NCBI RefSeq assembly: GCF_947072515.1
Contig: NZ_CAMTIG010000035.1
Span: 1 to 38,239 of the forward strand
Direction: 5' to 3'
From: an uncultured Clostridium sp.
GTDB taxonomy: Bacteria; Bacillota; Clostridia; Clostridiales; Clostridiaceae
DNA length: 38,239 nt
This document shows positions 8,262 through 16,989 of the stretch, one piece after another (the stretch's first letter is position 1; each line of letters begins with the position of its first letter). Below the pieces are notes generated by a model. It was not told where the DNA came from. It did not search any database and worked only from the letters and a program-made list of their open reading frames with translations. The translations under genes and the position numbers were made by a program.

Positions 8262-8717
8262 CAATTTTGTTAATAAATGAAATTTTATTTTCATTTTTCT
8301 TCATATCTCTATGAAGTTCGGACTATATAATCACCTTTCTTCAAAGGGTAAGGCACTCGTGGATATTTTGTCATATAGAATATTATTTCTACTTAGATTA
8401 CTTTATCTAGTCTCTGAACCTTCATCCTATTTCTAGGATGCTTGGCTGCGGATTAACCAATTCTCAAAGTTGTTACCGTCTCCTAAACATTACTTTAGGC
8501 CATACATATATTACTACATATACTTGGTATTTAAGACTCTAAGGTCTTTCCCGCAATTCACCTTATTTTCTTTACAAATCACTTTGTAAAGGCACTCAAT
8601 ATATAATTTCATTTAGTATATTTTCTTTCCATAAAAATTTTACCATCTTTATATAAGTATCCATAAATATCATTTGAATCTCTTTTAATTCTTTATACTA
8701 AATTTATTTATTTGCAA
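8262..8717 (-). ncRNA. group I self-splicing intron inside dnaE
   Basis: 456 nt on the minus strand. Core elements: P with TGCGG (8555-8551) pairing Q with CCGCA (8451-8447) as P4; R, GTTCAGAGACTAGA (8419-8406), and S, TATAGTCC (8327-8320), pairing GACTA/TAGTC as P7; P3 TAAGGT (8565-8560) with GCCTTA (8354-8349); P8 CCTTT/AAAGG (8347-8334). Peripheral hairpins: P2 TTTACAAA with GTGA loop (8590-8571), P6a ATCCTA with GAAA loop (8439-8424), P7.2 TAGAA/TTCTA, P9 CTTCATA with GAGA loop (8316-8299), and a P9-side stem AAATGAAA/TTTCATTT. The guide sequence GTGC (8595-8592) pairs exon 1 GCAT with a U-G pair at the splice site (P1), and the adjacent ATTGA (8600-8596) pairs exon 2 TCAAT (P10). The last base is G. 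The extra P7 hairpins suggest subgroup IA. No endonuclease ORF is present. Confidence 0.93.
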
Positions 8718-11043
8718 ATGCATAGGACGCAAAGTCCATCATCATGTCGTATATTTTATTTGCAGCCTCTTCTGAAATTCCATTTCTCAAACATCCAGGA
8801 ACTTCTACATTTCCATTTTCATCTACTATTCCGTGGATGAAGTTCTTTCTTTCTTCTTCCATGACCTTATGTTTCTTCTTAGACATTGCTCTTCTAACAA
8901 GGTCACTTCTTCCCATTGAATATCCAGCAAGTTTTCTAACTATTTCCATAACCTGTTCTTGATAGACCATAACTCCATAAGTAACGTTTAATATATCTTC
9001 TAGTTCTGGAGTTATATAAGTAACTTTTTCTGGATTTTTTTTTCTTTCAATATAATTTGGTATTTCTGCCATTGGACCTGGACGATATAATGATATTCCG
9101 GCTATTATATCCTCTAAATTATCTGGCCTTAGCTCTTTCATAAAGGAAACCATTCCTGCTGATTCTAATTGGAATACACCAGCTGTTTTTCCTTCACCAA
9201 TCATTTTATAAACTTCTTTATCTTCTGTATCAATTTTATCTAAATCGATTTTGACTCCTCTATTATATTCAATCATTTTAACAGCATCACTCATAACTGT
9301 TAAAGTTCTCAATCCAAGGAAGTCCATTTTCAGAAGTCCAAGCTCTTCTAGTGTATTCATCCCAAATTGAGTAACTATCATTTCATCATTTTTTTGAAGT
9401 GGTACATATTCAACTAATGGCTTTGAAGCTATAACAACTCCTGCTGCATGTGTTGATGAATGTCTTGGTAGCCCTTCTAATGATTTACTTACATCAATTA
9501 AGTTCTTTACTCTCTCTTCTGTATCATATGCTGCTTTAAGTTCCGGATTAAACTCTAGAGCCTTCTCTATAGTTATTCCTAGCATTGTAGGAATCATCTT
9601 AGCAATTCTATCCACTTCTGCATATGGATAATTCATAGCCCTTCCTACGTCCCTTATACAAGCTCTTGCCGCCATTGTTCCAAAAGTAATTATTTGAGAA
9701 ACATTTTTTTCTCCATATTTATCTACTACATAATCTATTACTTCTTGACGCCTTTCATAACAGAAATCTGAATCAATATCAGGCATACTCACACGTTCCG
9801 GATTCAAAAAACGTTCGAACAGTAAATTATATTTTAATGGATCTATTTTTGTTATATCTAAAGTATATGCAACTATTGATCCCGCAGCTGATCCTCTTCC
9901 TGGTCCAGTTGGTATTCCATTATCCACAGAATACTTTATAAAATCCCCAACTATTAGGAAATAATCCACATATCCCATTTGATTAATTACACCAAGTTCG
10001 TAATTTAATCTATCAACTATAACTTTTATTTCCTCATCAGTTTCTGTAAGCTTTATAGTCTCCTCATAATTATATTCCTTTTCTCTAAGTTCCTTAAAAT
10101 GATCATACTTTTTAATAAGTCCCTTAAAACAAGAATCTCTTAAAAATATCGATGGATCTGTCCCTTCAGGTAATGGAAACTTAGGCAACTTAGATACATG
10201 AAATTCATAATCAAAATTACATTCATCAGCTATTTTAACTGTATTTTCTAAAGCTTCAGGAATATAATCAAATAAATTCCACATTTCCTCTGGTGACTTT
10301 AAATAAAATTGATCCGATGGATATCTTCTTCTATTTTGATCATCTACAGTTTTACCTGTTTGAATACACATTAAAATATCATGTGCCTTTGAATCCTCTC
10401 TATCTATATAATGGACGTCATTAGTAGCTACTAATGGAATCCCCGTTTCTTTAGAGATCTTTATATTTAGTTCATTTACCTTTCTCTGCTCTTCCATATT
10501 ATGATCTTGAAGTTCTAGATAAAACCCTTCTTTAAAAATATCATTATATTCTAATGCTACTCTTTTGGCTTCTTCATAATTTTCATCTAAAAGATTTCTT
10601 TGAACTTCTCCACCTAAACAAGCACTTAATGCAATTAATCCTTCACTATGAGCTCTTAAGTAATCATGATCAACTCTTGGCTTATAATAAAATCCTTCTA
10701 TAGATGCATCAGATGCTATTTTCATAAGATTTTCATAACCTATTTCATTTTTAACTAAAAGAACTAAATGATTAGTTTTATTATCTTTATCAACATGCTT
10801 TATATTCATAGACTTACTTGCTACATAAACTTCACAACCTAGGATAGGTTTTATCCCTTCATCTTTGCAAGCTTTATAAAAGTCTACACATCCATACATA
10901 ACACCGTGATCAGTTATAGCTATTTTATCCATTCCAAATTCTTTTGCTTTTGCAACTAACTTTTTAATTTTTCCTGATCCATCTAAAAGACTATATTCAG
11001 TATGTAAATGTAGATGCACAAAATCTTTCTTTTCTTTCTCCAT
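8718..11043 (-). CDS. dnaE: DNA polymerase III alpha subunit, exon 1 (N-terminal part)
   Basis: First coding segment of the chromosomal replicase. The PHP domain opens with HLHLHTEYSLLDG (about residue 10); the polymerase palm has GPGRGSAAGS and PDIDSDF, which holds catalytic Asp residues, followed by the fingers region with LYRPGPM and YQEQVM. Without splicing the frame runs three codons into the intron and stops at 8704, truncating the polymerase in its fingers domain at the motif YAF. Exon 1 ends with the first base of codon 776. The start is the ATG at 11043, preceded by AAAGGAGG; an in-frame ATG at 11067 has no such site. An extended -10 promoter lies upstream and whiA ends with its own terminator, so dnaE appears to be transcribed alone. 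Confidence 0.95.
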
Positions 11044-11104
11044 AAAAATCCTCCTTTCGAAAAGCATATAAAATCTACTAATTTACTAGACTTTACTATC
11101 TTAA

Positions 11105-11113
11105 ATTATATCA
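11105..11113 (-). promoter_or_regulatory. dnaE extended -10 promoter
   Basis: TG-A-TATAAT on the minus strand, about 60 bases before the dnaE start. No good -35 box, as is common with extended -10 promoters. Confidence 0.5.
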
Positions 11114-11151
11114 CTTTTTCAACTTTTTATAATAGCTACCTCCCCTTTATT

Positions 11152-11181
11152 AAATAAAAGAAACCCCTAAAAGGAGTTTCT
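11152..11181 (-). terminator. whiA terminator
   Basis: Minus-strand stem AGAAACTCC/GGGGTTTCT (9 bp with one G-U) with loop TTTTA, followed by TTTATTT. Confidence 0.85.
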
Positions 11182-11194
11182 AAATAAATTTCAA

Positions 11195-12145
11195 TTAATA
11201 AGTACCAGAACGTACTTCTTCAGCTATTTTTTCTATTTTTCTTAATCTATGATTAACTCCTGATTTTCCTACAGGTGGCTCTAGCATTTCCCCTAATTCC
11301 TTTAATGATTCCTCTGGAAATTTCAACCTAAGTTCCGCTATCTCCTGAAGATTTTTAGGTAATCTTTGAAGTCCGATACTAGATTTTAAAAGTTCAATAC
11401 TTTCTACCTGTCTTACTGCTGCATTAACAGTCTTCGATAAGTTTGCTGTTTCACAATTTACAAGTCTATTAACGTTATTTCTCATCTCTTTTTTTATTCT
11501 TATATTTTCTAATTCTAAAAGACATGTGTGAGCACCTAATATATTTAAAAGATCTACTATTTGCTCTCCTTCTTTTATATAAATTATATGACTATTTTTT
11601 CTTTGAATTACTTTTGAGTTTAATCCATAACTATTAATTAATCTACATAATTCATTTGCATATTCCTCGCTATGAGTAACGAACTCCAAATGATATGTTT
11701 TTTCTGGATTACTTATACTTCCTCCACCTAAAAAAGCCCCTCTTATGTATGCTCGCTTATTTTCATCAGTGTTTATCATTTCGTCTTCTATACTATAATC
11801 TAAATTCATAATTCCATCTATTTCTCTAAATATACCTGTAACACTTAGAAGTTCTCTAACTCCCATTCCTTCATCTATTACAACCATATATATATTATTC
11901 TTTTTTAAAGAATTACTTTTTTTAACCATTAATTTAGAATGTATACTAAAATGCTCTTTTAATAATGAAAAAATAAGTCTTGCACTTGTTGGATTTTCAG
12001 TAGTTATCCTAAAAGCCAATCCAAGTCCACTAAAAGCAATAGTTCCACTTACTTTCATTATTGCAGATAATTCTGCTAAAGCTTCTTCTCTACTTATATC
12101 ACTATATCTACATATTTCTCCTTTTACCTTTGATGAAAATGACAT
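11195..12145 (-). CDS. whiA: DNA-binding protein WhiA
   Basis: 316 residues, the normal WhiA length. WhiA proteins join a degenerate LAGLIDADG homing-endonuclease fold to a C-terminal helix-turn-helix and affect cell division and chromosome segregation in Firmicutes and sporulation in Streptomyces. Landmarks are the N-terminal FSSKVKGEICR, the LAGLIDADG-derived AYIRGAFLGGGSISNP (about residue 131) and the C-terminal helix-turn-helix with EPPVGKSGVNHRLRKI. It follows yvcK as in most Firmicutes (rapZ-yvcK-whiA), but the strong hairpin after yvcK implies at least partly separate transcription here. Confidence 0.97.
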   Translation of the reverse strand: MSFSSKVKGEICRYSDISREEALAELSAIMKVSGTIAFSGLGLAFRITTENPTSARLIFSLLKEHFSIHSKLMVKKSNSLKKNNIYMVVIDEGMGVRELLSVTGIFREIDGIMNLDYSIEDEMINTDENKRAYIRGAFLGGGSISNPEKTYHLEFVTHSEEYANELCRLINSYGLNSKVIQRKNSHIIYIKEGEQIVDLLNILGAHTCLLELENIRIKKEMRNNVNRLVNCETANLSKTVNAAVRQVESIELLKSSIGLQRLPKNLQEIAELRLKFPEESLKELGEMLEPPVGKSGVNHRLRKIEKIAEEVRSGTY

Positions 12146-12281
12146 CTTTTCAGCTCTCCTTTTATGTTAAGTTAAAAAATTTCTTTTATATACAGTATTC
12201 AATTATATCACAAATTCATATCTTTAAAATATAAAATGTAATTCCTCTCTAATTTAAAATCCCCATTATTTTTCATACACT

Positions 12282-12314
12282 AAAAAATAAGGATACACTA
12301 AGCATCCTTATTTT
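12282..12314 (-). terminator. yvcK terminator
   Basis: Minus-strand 11-bp stem AAAATAAGGAT/ATCCTTATTTT followed by TT. The stem starts inside the last codons of yvcK. Confidence 0.85.
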
Positions 12315-13683
12315 CACTACTATCTTTCATAATGGCTCTTAAAGTTTTCTTTTCAGTTTTATCTCTTTCTTTAATTCTTTGTGAAAGATACATATATTCA
12401 ATAATTTTCTTTCTATCAAATAAAAGCTTTTTCTCCATAATAGTTTCCACTAATATTTGAGCTAAATAATCCGAATCATGTTTTATAGTTCCTTTTCTAG
12501 TTCTTATAAGATTTTTCTCAACAAGATCTATTCCCATATCTTCTAGCTTTTTATAATCTATATTTACATAATCTGATCCCTGTTCTTTATACTTTTCTCT
12601 CATTTCCTGACTGATAGCACCAGTATTTGCAATTACACAATTTACTATATCTCTTCCACAATATTTTCTTAAAATACTTATATGGTCAGAAACATTAAAA
12701 CCATCTGTCTCTCCTGGTTGCGTCATTACATTAGATATATAAATTTTTAATGCATTACTTTTTTTAACCCCTTCTGATATTCCTTTTACTAAAAGATTTG
12801 GAAGTATACTTGTATAAAGACTTCCTGGTCCCATAACTATTGCATCTGCTTCTTCAATAGCTTTTAAGGCCCCTTCTAAAGGTGTTGCATTTTTAGGATT
12901 TATCATTAACTTTTCAATTCTTGAATTTTGTTTTTTAGCTTCCTCTGGAATATTAGATTCTCCTACAATCTTATTACCATTTTCTAAGTATGCAATAAGT
13001 TGCATATCATCTAAAGTTACTGGCATAACTTTACCTGTAACTGCTAATACAGAACTCATTTTTCTTACTGCATCTTCAAAATTATCCGAGATTCCATCCA
13101 TAGCTGCTAAAAATAAATTACCAAAACTTTGCCCTTTTAAACGACCCTCTGGAAACCTATATTGTAATAAATCTTCCATTATTGGTTCTGTGTCAGCTAA
13201 TGCTAAAATACAGTTTCTTATATCTCCTGGTGGAAGTATTCCAAGATCTTCTCTTAAATCTCCTGAACCTCCACCATCATCTCCTACTGTAACTATTGCT
13301 GTTATATTAGATGTATAGTACTTTAATCCTCTAAGCATAGTGGAAAGTCCTGTACCTCCACCTATTACAACTATTTTAGAACCTTTAACAAGTAATCTTT
13401 TTTCAGTTATTAAACTCTCAATTTTTTTACTATCAAGGGACATCTTTATATATCCCTTATTCATAAGAGCTATAGTTGACTTTATTGCCTCACTACCAGA
13501 AATATATATAACAAAAACTCCCGTAATATTAAGGCATATATAAAATAATTTATAATAAAAATCATATACTCTATGAGTTACTAGTTCTGTAAAACCAAAG
13601 GCTATTAACAGTACCCCAAATAACCCAAAGAAAAACCAGCGCTTAACTTTAACCCCTGGTTTAAGCCAATCTGAAAGCCTCAT
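12298..13683 (-). CDS. yvcK: YvcK/CofD-like protein with N-terminal membrane anchor
   Basis: 461 residues. Residues from about 103 are the YvcK (GlmR) domain: the nucleotide-binding [18 protein letters not shown], the acidic [14 protein letters not shown] and the PPGDIRNC motif are all intact. In Bacillus this protein binds UDP-sugars and steers carbon to cell-wall precursors. The first hundred residues hold two predicted membrane helices (about 15-35 and 46-67), so the clostridial form should be membrane-bound, unlike the roughly 317-residue soluble Bacillus protein. The start codon overlaps the rapZ stop by 4 bases (ATGA), showing translational coupling. Its neighbours rapZ and whiA support a role in envelope homeostasis. 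Confidence 0.95.
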   Translation of the reverse strand: MRLSDWLKPGVKVKRWFFFGLFGVLLIAFGFTELVTHRVYDFYYKLFYICLNITGVFVIYISGSEAIKSTIALMNKGYIKMSLDSKKIESLITEKRLLVKGSKIVVIGGGTGLSTMLRGLKYYTSNITAIVTVGDDGGGSGDLREDLGILPPGDIRNCILALADTEPIMEDLLQYRFPEGRLKGQSFGNLFLAAMDGISDNFEDAVRKMSSVLAVTGKVMPVTLDDMQLIAYLENGNKIVGESNIPEEAKKQNSRIEKLMINPKNATPLEGALKAIEEADAIVMGPGSLYTSILPNLLVKGISEGVKKSNALKIYISNVMTQPGETDGFNVSDHISILRKYCGRDIVNCVIANTGAISQEMREKYKEQGSDYVNIDYKKLEDMGIDLVEKNLIRTRKGTIKHDSDYLAQILVETIMEKKLLFDRKKIIEYMYLSQRIKERDKTEKKTLRAIMKDSSENKDA

Positions 13684-14555
13684 AGCTTCTTAGCTCCTCT
13701 ATGAACATCTTCCGATATATCTCTATGCTCTATTCCTGCTTTATATCCTGCAGCATCAAGCATTTCATATACTTTATTAGCTATTGTAACGGATCTATGT
13801 CTTCCACCTGTACATCCAATTGATATAATTAATTGTCTTTTTCCTTCTTTTGTATACTTAGGAATTAAAAATTTAATCATATCATCTAAACGCTCTATAA
13901 ATCCTTTTGTTTCTTCTTGTTTTAAAACATATTCTCTAACAGGTTCATCATTTCCTGAAAATGCTTTTAATTCTGGTATATAGAATGGATTTGGTATAAA
14001 TCTTACATCAAATACTAAATCTGAATCTACAGGTATACCATATTTAAATCCGAAACTTAATACTGTAATTGATAATTCTTTATCCCATTCTTTAGCAGTT
14101 CCAAATAGTTCATTTATCTTTTCTCTTAAATCAGCAATTTTATATTTAGATGTATCTACTATTTGATCTGCTCTATCCTTAACCTCTCTTAGCTTGTGTC
14201 TTTCCTCTGTTATTCCTGTAAGAACTCTTGCTTTTGGAGAAAGTGGATGACTTCTTCTTGCTTCTTTAAATCTTTTAACCAGAACTTCATCTGAAGCTTC
14301 TAAGAATAAAATTTCATATTTTATCTCATTATTTTTTAAATATCTTAAACTTTCAAATAAATCATCAAAGAAAATTCCGCCCCTTATATCTGTAACTATG
14401 GCCACCTTTTCTAAACTACTTCTACACGCTTCTGCAAACTTTGGTATAAGTTGAGGTGGTAAATTATCAACGCAAAAATATCCTAAATCTTCTAAGCTTC
14501 TAGTCGCCTCTGTCTTACCTGCCCCTGAAAGCCCTGTAACTATTACAAATCTCAT
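13680..14555 (-). CDS. rapZ: RNase adapter / nucleotide-binding protein RapZ (YvcJ)
   Basis: 291 residues, usual length. The N-terminal P-loop is [10 protein letters not shown] (residues 8-17), followed by a Walker B-like [10 protein letters not shown]. The C-terminal domain has the conserved [10 protein letters not shown]. In E. coli RapZ senses glucosamine 6-phosphate and directs small-RNA decay; in Bacillus YvcJ hydrolyses GTP and ATP and affects competence, so only nucleotide binding is a firm prediction. The ATG follows AGGAGGACACGAG, and an extended -10 promoter is visible at 14592-14600. Confidence 0.96.
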   Translation of the reverse strand: MRFVIVTGLSGAGKTEATRSLEDLGYFCVDNLPPQLIPKFAEACRSSLEKVAIVTDIRGGIFFDDLFESLRYLKNNEIKYEILFLEASDEVLVKRFKEARRSHPLSPKARVLTGITEERHKLREVKDRADQIVDTSKYKIADLREKINELFGTAKEWDKELSITVLSFGFKYGIPVDSDLVFDVRFIPNPFYIPELKAFSGNDEPVREYVLKQEETKGFIERLDDMIKFLIPKYTKEGKRQLIISIGCTGGRHRSVTIANKVYEMLDAAGYKAGIEHRDISEDVHRGAKKL

Positions 14556-14591
14556 CTCGTGTCCTCCTATTTCCGATATAAATATGAGTCT

Positions 14592-14600
14592 ATTATATCA
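14592..14600 (-). promoter_or_regulatory. rapZ-yvcK extended -10 promoter
   Basis: TG-A-TATAAT on the minus strand, 37 bases before the rapZ ATG. Confidence 0.5.
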
Positions 14601-14671
14601 CAATATATTTATATTTTTATCCTTGTGTTTCGATTTATTACATTAAAAACTTTTAATCTACTACTAAAATA

Positions 14672-15802
14672 TTATATACTATTTTCCTTTAATTCTTTAG
14701 TTCTTTTTATTTCTTCTAATGCTTTTTCTAAATTATACATAAACTCTTTATTTTCCGCTGCTTTCCCAATACTTATTCTTAAGTAATTTGGCATTCCAAG
14801 TAAAAATCCTGGTCTTATTATAAAACCTTTAGATAAGAGATATTCATGTATCTTTTTATCATCACAATTTAGCTTAACCATTATAAAATTAGCTTGACTA
14901 TAAATACACTCTAAACCCAATTTAGTAAGTTCTCTTTCCAAATATTCTTTTTGTTCTCTATTTTTCTCTACAACATATTGTAAATGTTCTTTATCTTTAA
15001 ATGCTTCTAATGCTGCCTTTTGTACAAAAAGATTTGTATCAAAAGGATTAATCACTCTATTCAAATAAGAAACTAATTTTGAATCTCCAATTCCATATCC
15101 AAATCTTAATGAAGCTAATCCGTATGCTTTAGAAAAAGTTCTTAAAATCATTATATTTTTATGCTTTTTAAAAAGCTCTATTGAGTCTGGCATATCTACT
15201 TCTTTATCTTTAAATTCTATATATGCTTCATCCATTATTATAAGAATATTCTTCCGTATTCTGCATAAAACTTTTTCAAACTCAGCTCTAGTAAAAATTG
15301 TTCCTGTAGGATTATTAGGATTACACAACCAAATTATTTTTGTTTTTTCATTTATCCTATCAACCATTTTTTCTATATCCAATTTATAATTTTTCAATGG
15401 AACTTCTACGGCTTTCCCACCCATTAATATTGTATTTGTCTTATACCTTGGGAAAGTTATATCCCCCATTATAGCTTCATCATCCTTATTTAAAAAAGTT
15501 GCACAAATATCCTTTATAAGAGAGTCAGAACCTGCTCCACAGAAAATATTTTCCATCTCTATACCATATTCTTTTGCTAAAAAATTCTTAAACTCGTATG
15601 ATACAGAATCTGGATATAAATTACTTTCATCTATTACTTCTTTTAATTTCTCCTTAGCCTTTAAAGAACATCCATAAGGATTCTCATTAGATGCCATTTT
15701 TACTACTCTCTCTATTCCCAACTCTCTTTTCAATTCATCTATAGGTTTTCCTGCAACATATGCCTCTAAATTTAATATTTCCTCTCGTACCATTTTCTCC
15801 AT
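14672..15802 (-). CDS. hisC: histidinol-phosphate aminotransferase family (HisC-type) enzyme
   Basis: PLP-dependent fold-type I aminotransferase of the HisC branch, 376 residues. It has ASNENPYG near residue 40, the cofactor-binding NPNNPTG and DEAYIEF motifs, the Schiff-base lysine in RTFSKAYGLASLRFGYG, and the C-terminal phosphate-binding LRISIGKAAEN. No other histidine gene lies nearby, so in this organism it may serve histidine synthesis, or act as an aromatic (phenylalanine or tyrosine) aminotransferase as HisC relatives can. It is monocistronic with a near-consensus promoter; GGGGG six bases before the first ATG supports that start. Confidence 0.88.
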   Translation of the reverse strand: MEKMVREEILNLEAYVAGKPIDELKRELGIERVVKMASNENPYGCSLKAKEKLKEVIDESNLYPDSVSYEFKNFLAKEYGIEMENIFCGAGSDSLIKDICATFLNKDDEAIMGDITFPRYKTNTILMGGKAVEVPLKNYKLDIEKMVDRINEKTKIIWLCNPNNPTGTIFTRAEFEKVLCRIRKNILIIMDEAYIEFKDKEVDMPDSIELFKKHKNIMILRTFSKAYGLASLRFGYGIGDSKLVSYLNRVINPFDTNLFVQKAALEAFKDKEHLQYVVEKNREQKEYLERELTKLGLECIYSQANFIMVKLNCDDKKIHEYLLSKGFIIRPGFLLGMPNYLRISIGKAAENKEFMYNLEKALEEIKRTKELKENSI

Positions 15803-15828
15803 AAAATACCCCCTATTTTTTATATTCC

Positions 15829-15857
15829 ATTATATCATTCGAATTTAAATTTGTCAT
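15829..15857 (-). promoter_or_regulatory. hisC promoter
   Basis: ATGACA (15857-15852), 17-base spacer, TATAAT (15834-15829), with an extended TG one base before the -10. One of the best promoters in the window. No T-box or attenuator is seen in the short leader. Confidence 0.72.
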
Positions 15858-15946
15858 TTTTTACCTTTTGCATGACCTGTATTAACTTTACTATTATTAG
15901 TTTCCCAACTATATTTTTAAACTTATTTCTTCTGAATTTCCCCCCA

Positions 15947-15980
15947 ATAAAAAAGGATACACATTAATGTGCATCCTTTT
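15947..15980 (-). terminator. murB terminator
   Basis: Minus-strand hairpin AAAAGGAT-G-CACAT, loop TA, ATGTG-T-ATCCTTTT, then T run. Confidence 0.92.
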
Positions 15981-16000
15981 GTTAATTATAAATTCAAGAT

Positions 16001-16906
16001 CTACTCTTTCCCAATAATTCTTACTTCTGGTTGAAGTTCTACATCAAATTGCTTTTTAACTTCATCTTGAATATATTTTATTAAATCAAGTATATCTTTT
16101 GCTGTAGCTCCACCTTTATTTATTACAAAACCTGAGTGTTTACCTGAAACTGCCGCTCCACCTAATTCAAATCCCTTTAATCCTGCATCTTGAATTAATT
16201 TTCCTGCAAAATGACCTTCTGGTCTTTTAAATGTACTTCCTGCTGAAGGATACTCTAAAGGTTGCTTTGACTCTCTTTTATAAGTTAAGTCATCTATTCT
16301 ATCTTTTATTTTATTGAACTCACCTTTAGTTAATTTGAATTTTGCACTTAAGACTATTTCACTTTCTTGCATAACTTTTGATGTTCTATACCCTAATTCT
16401 AATTCTTCATTATTGTAAGATTTTATATTCCCGTCCTCATCTAAAACTGTAGCACTTTCGATAACTTGTGAAATTTCTCCTAAATATGCACCTGCATTCA
16501 TGTATACCGCTCCACCTACAGATCCAGGTATTCCACATGCAAACTCAAATCCTGTTAAAGAATTTTCTAATGCAAGTTTACTTACATCTTTTAATAATAC
16601 TCCACATTGTGCCTCTATTACATCCCCACTAATCTTTAGGTCCTTTAGCTCAGTTAACTTAATAACTACACCATCTAACCCTCCATCTTTAACTAAAAGG
16701 TTTGACCCATTTCCAATAACATAGTAAGGAATATCATTTTCTTTACATATTCTTAATGCTTCAATTACTTGCTCTATAGTTTTTGGCACTAAAAGTACAT
16801 CTACAGGACCCCCAACTTTAAAATATATATGCTCGCTCATTAAAGCGTTAAATTCTATTTGATTTTCTGAAAATACTTCATTGAATAACTCTTTATACTT
16901 ATTCAT
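16001..16906 (-). CDS. murB: UDP-N-acetylenolpyruvoylglucosamine reductase
   Basis: Cytoplasmic FAD enzyme that reduces UDP-GlcNAc-enolpyruvate to UDP-MurNAc in peptidoglycan synthesis. 301 residues. FAD-binding motifs include VIGNGSNLLV and the ACGIPGSVGGAVYMNAG stretch. Catalytic elements are YRTS, the Ser of AGSTFKRP and the C-terminal QPEVRIIG with Glu. The start is placed at the ATG at 16906 because GAGGAG stands 8 bases before it; the ATG five codons upstream (16921) overlaps that ribosome site. It lies downstream of uvrC with no clear terminator between, but has its own promoter-like boxes. Confidence 0.96.
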   Translation of the reverse strand: MNKYKELFNEVFSENQIEFNALMSEHIYFKVGGPVDVLLVPKTIEQVIEALRICKENDIPYYVIGNGSNLLVKDGGLDGVVIKLTELKDLKISGDVIEAQCGVLLKDVSKLALENSLTGFEFACGIPGSVGGAVYMNAGAYLGEISQVIESATVLDEDGNIKSYNNEELELGYRTSKVMQESEIVLSAKFKLTKGEFNKIKDRIDDLTYKRESKQPLEYPSAGSTFKRPEGHFAGKLIQDAGLKGFELGGAAVSGKHSGFVINKGGATAKDILDLIKYIQDEVKKQFDVELQPEVRIIGKE

Positions 16907-16938
16907 CCTTAAACTCCTCATTACTGTTATATTTTTAT

Positions 16939-16967
16939 AGTATATTCTAAATTTTAAATTAAAACAA
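16939..16967 (-). promoter_or_regulatory. probable murB promoter
   Basis: TTGTTT (16967-16962), 17-base spacer, TATACT (16944-16939) on the minus strand, 33 bases before the chosen start. Confidence 0.5.
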
Positions 16968-16989
16968 CTTCAATATGGTTACAATTAAT

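Noticed and set aside
7003..8304. dnaE 3' half as an independent gene starting at ATG 8304
   Set aside because: The ATG lies in the 3' strand of the intron P9 hairpin, has no ribosome site, and the first 14 codons have no counterpart in DnaE.
8262..8717. dnaE disrupted by mutation, sequencing error, intein, group II intron or insertion sequence
   Set aside because: The insert has stop codons in the exon frame (not an intein), lacks GUGYG...AY ends and domain V (not group II), has no transposase or terminal inverted repeats, and shows a full group I core with precise exon junctions.
11195..12145. WhiA as the homing endonuclease of the dnaE intron
   Set aside because: WhiA has a degenerate LAGLIDADG fold that has become a DNA-binding regulator found in intron-free bacteria; its nearness to dnaE is normal Firmicute gene order.
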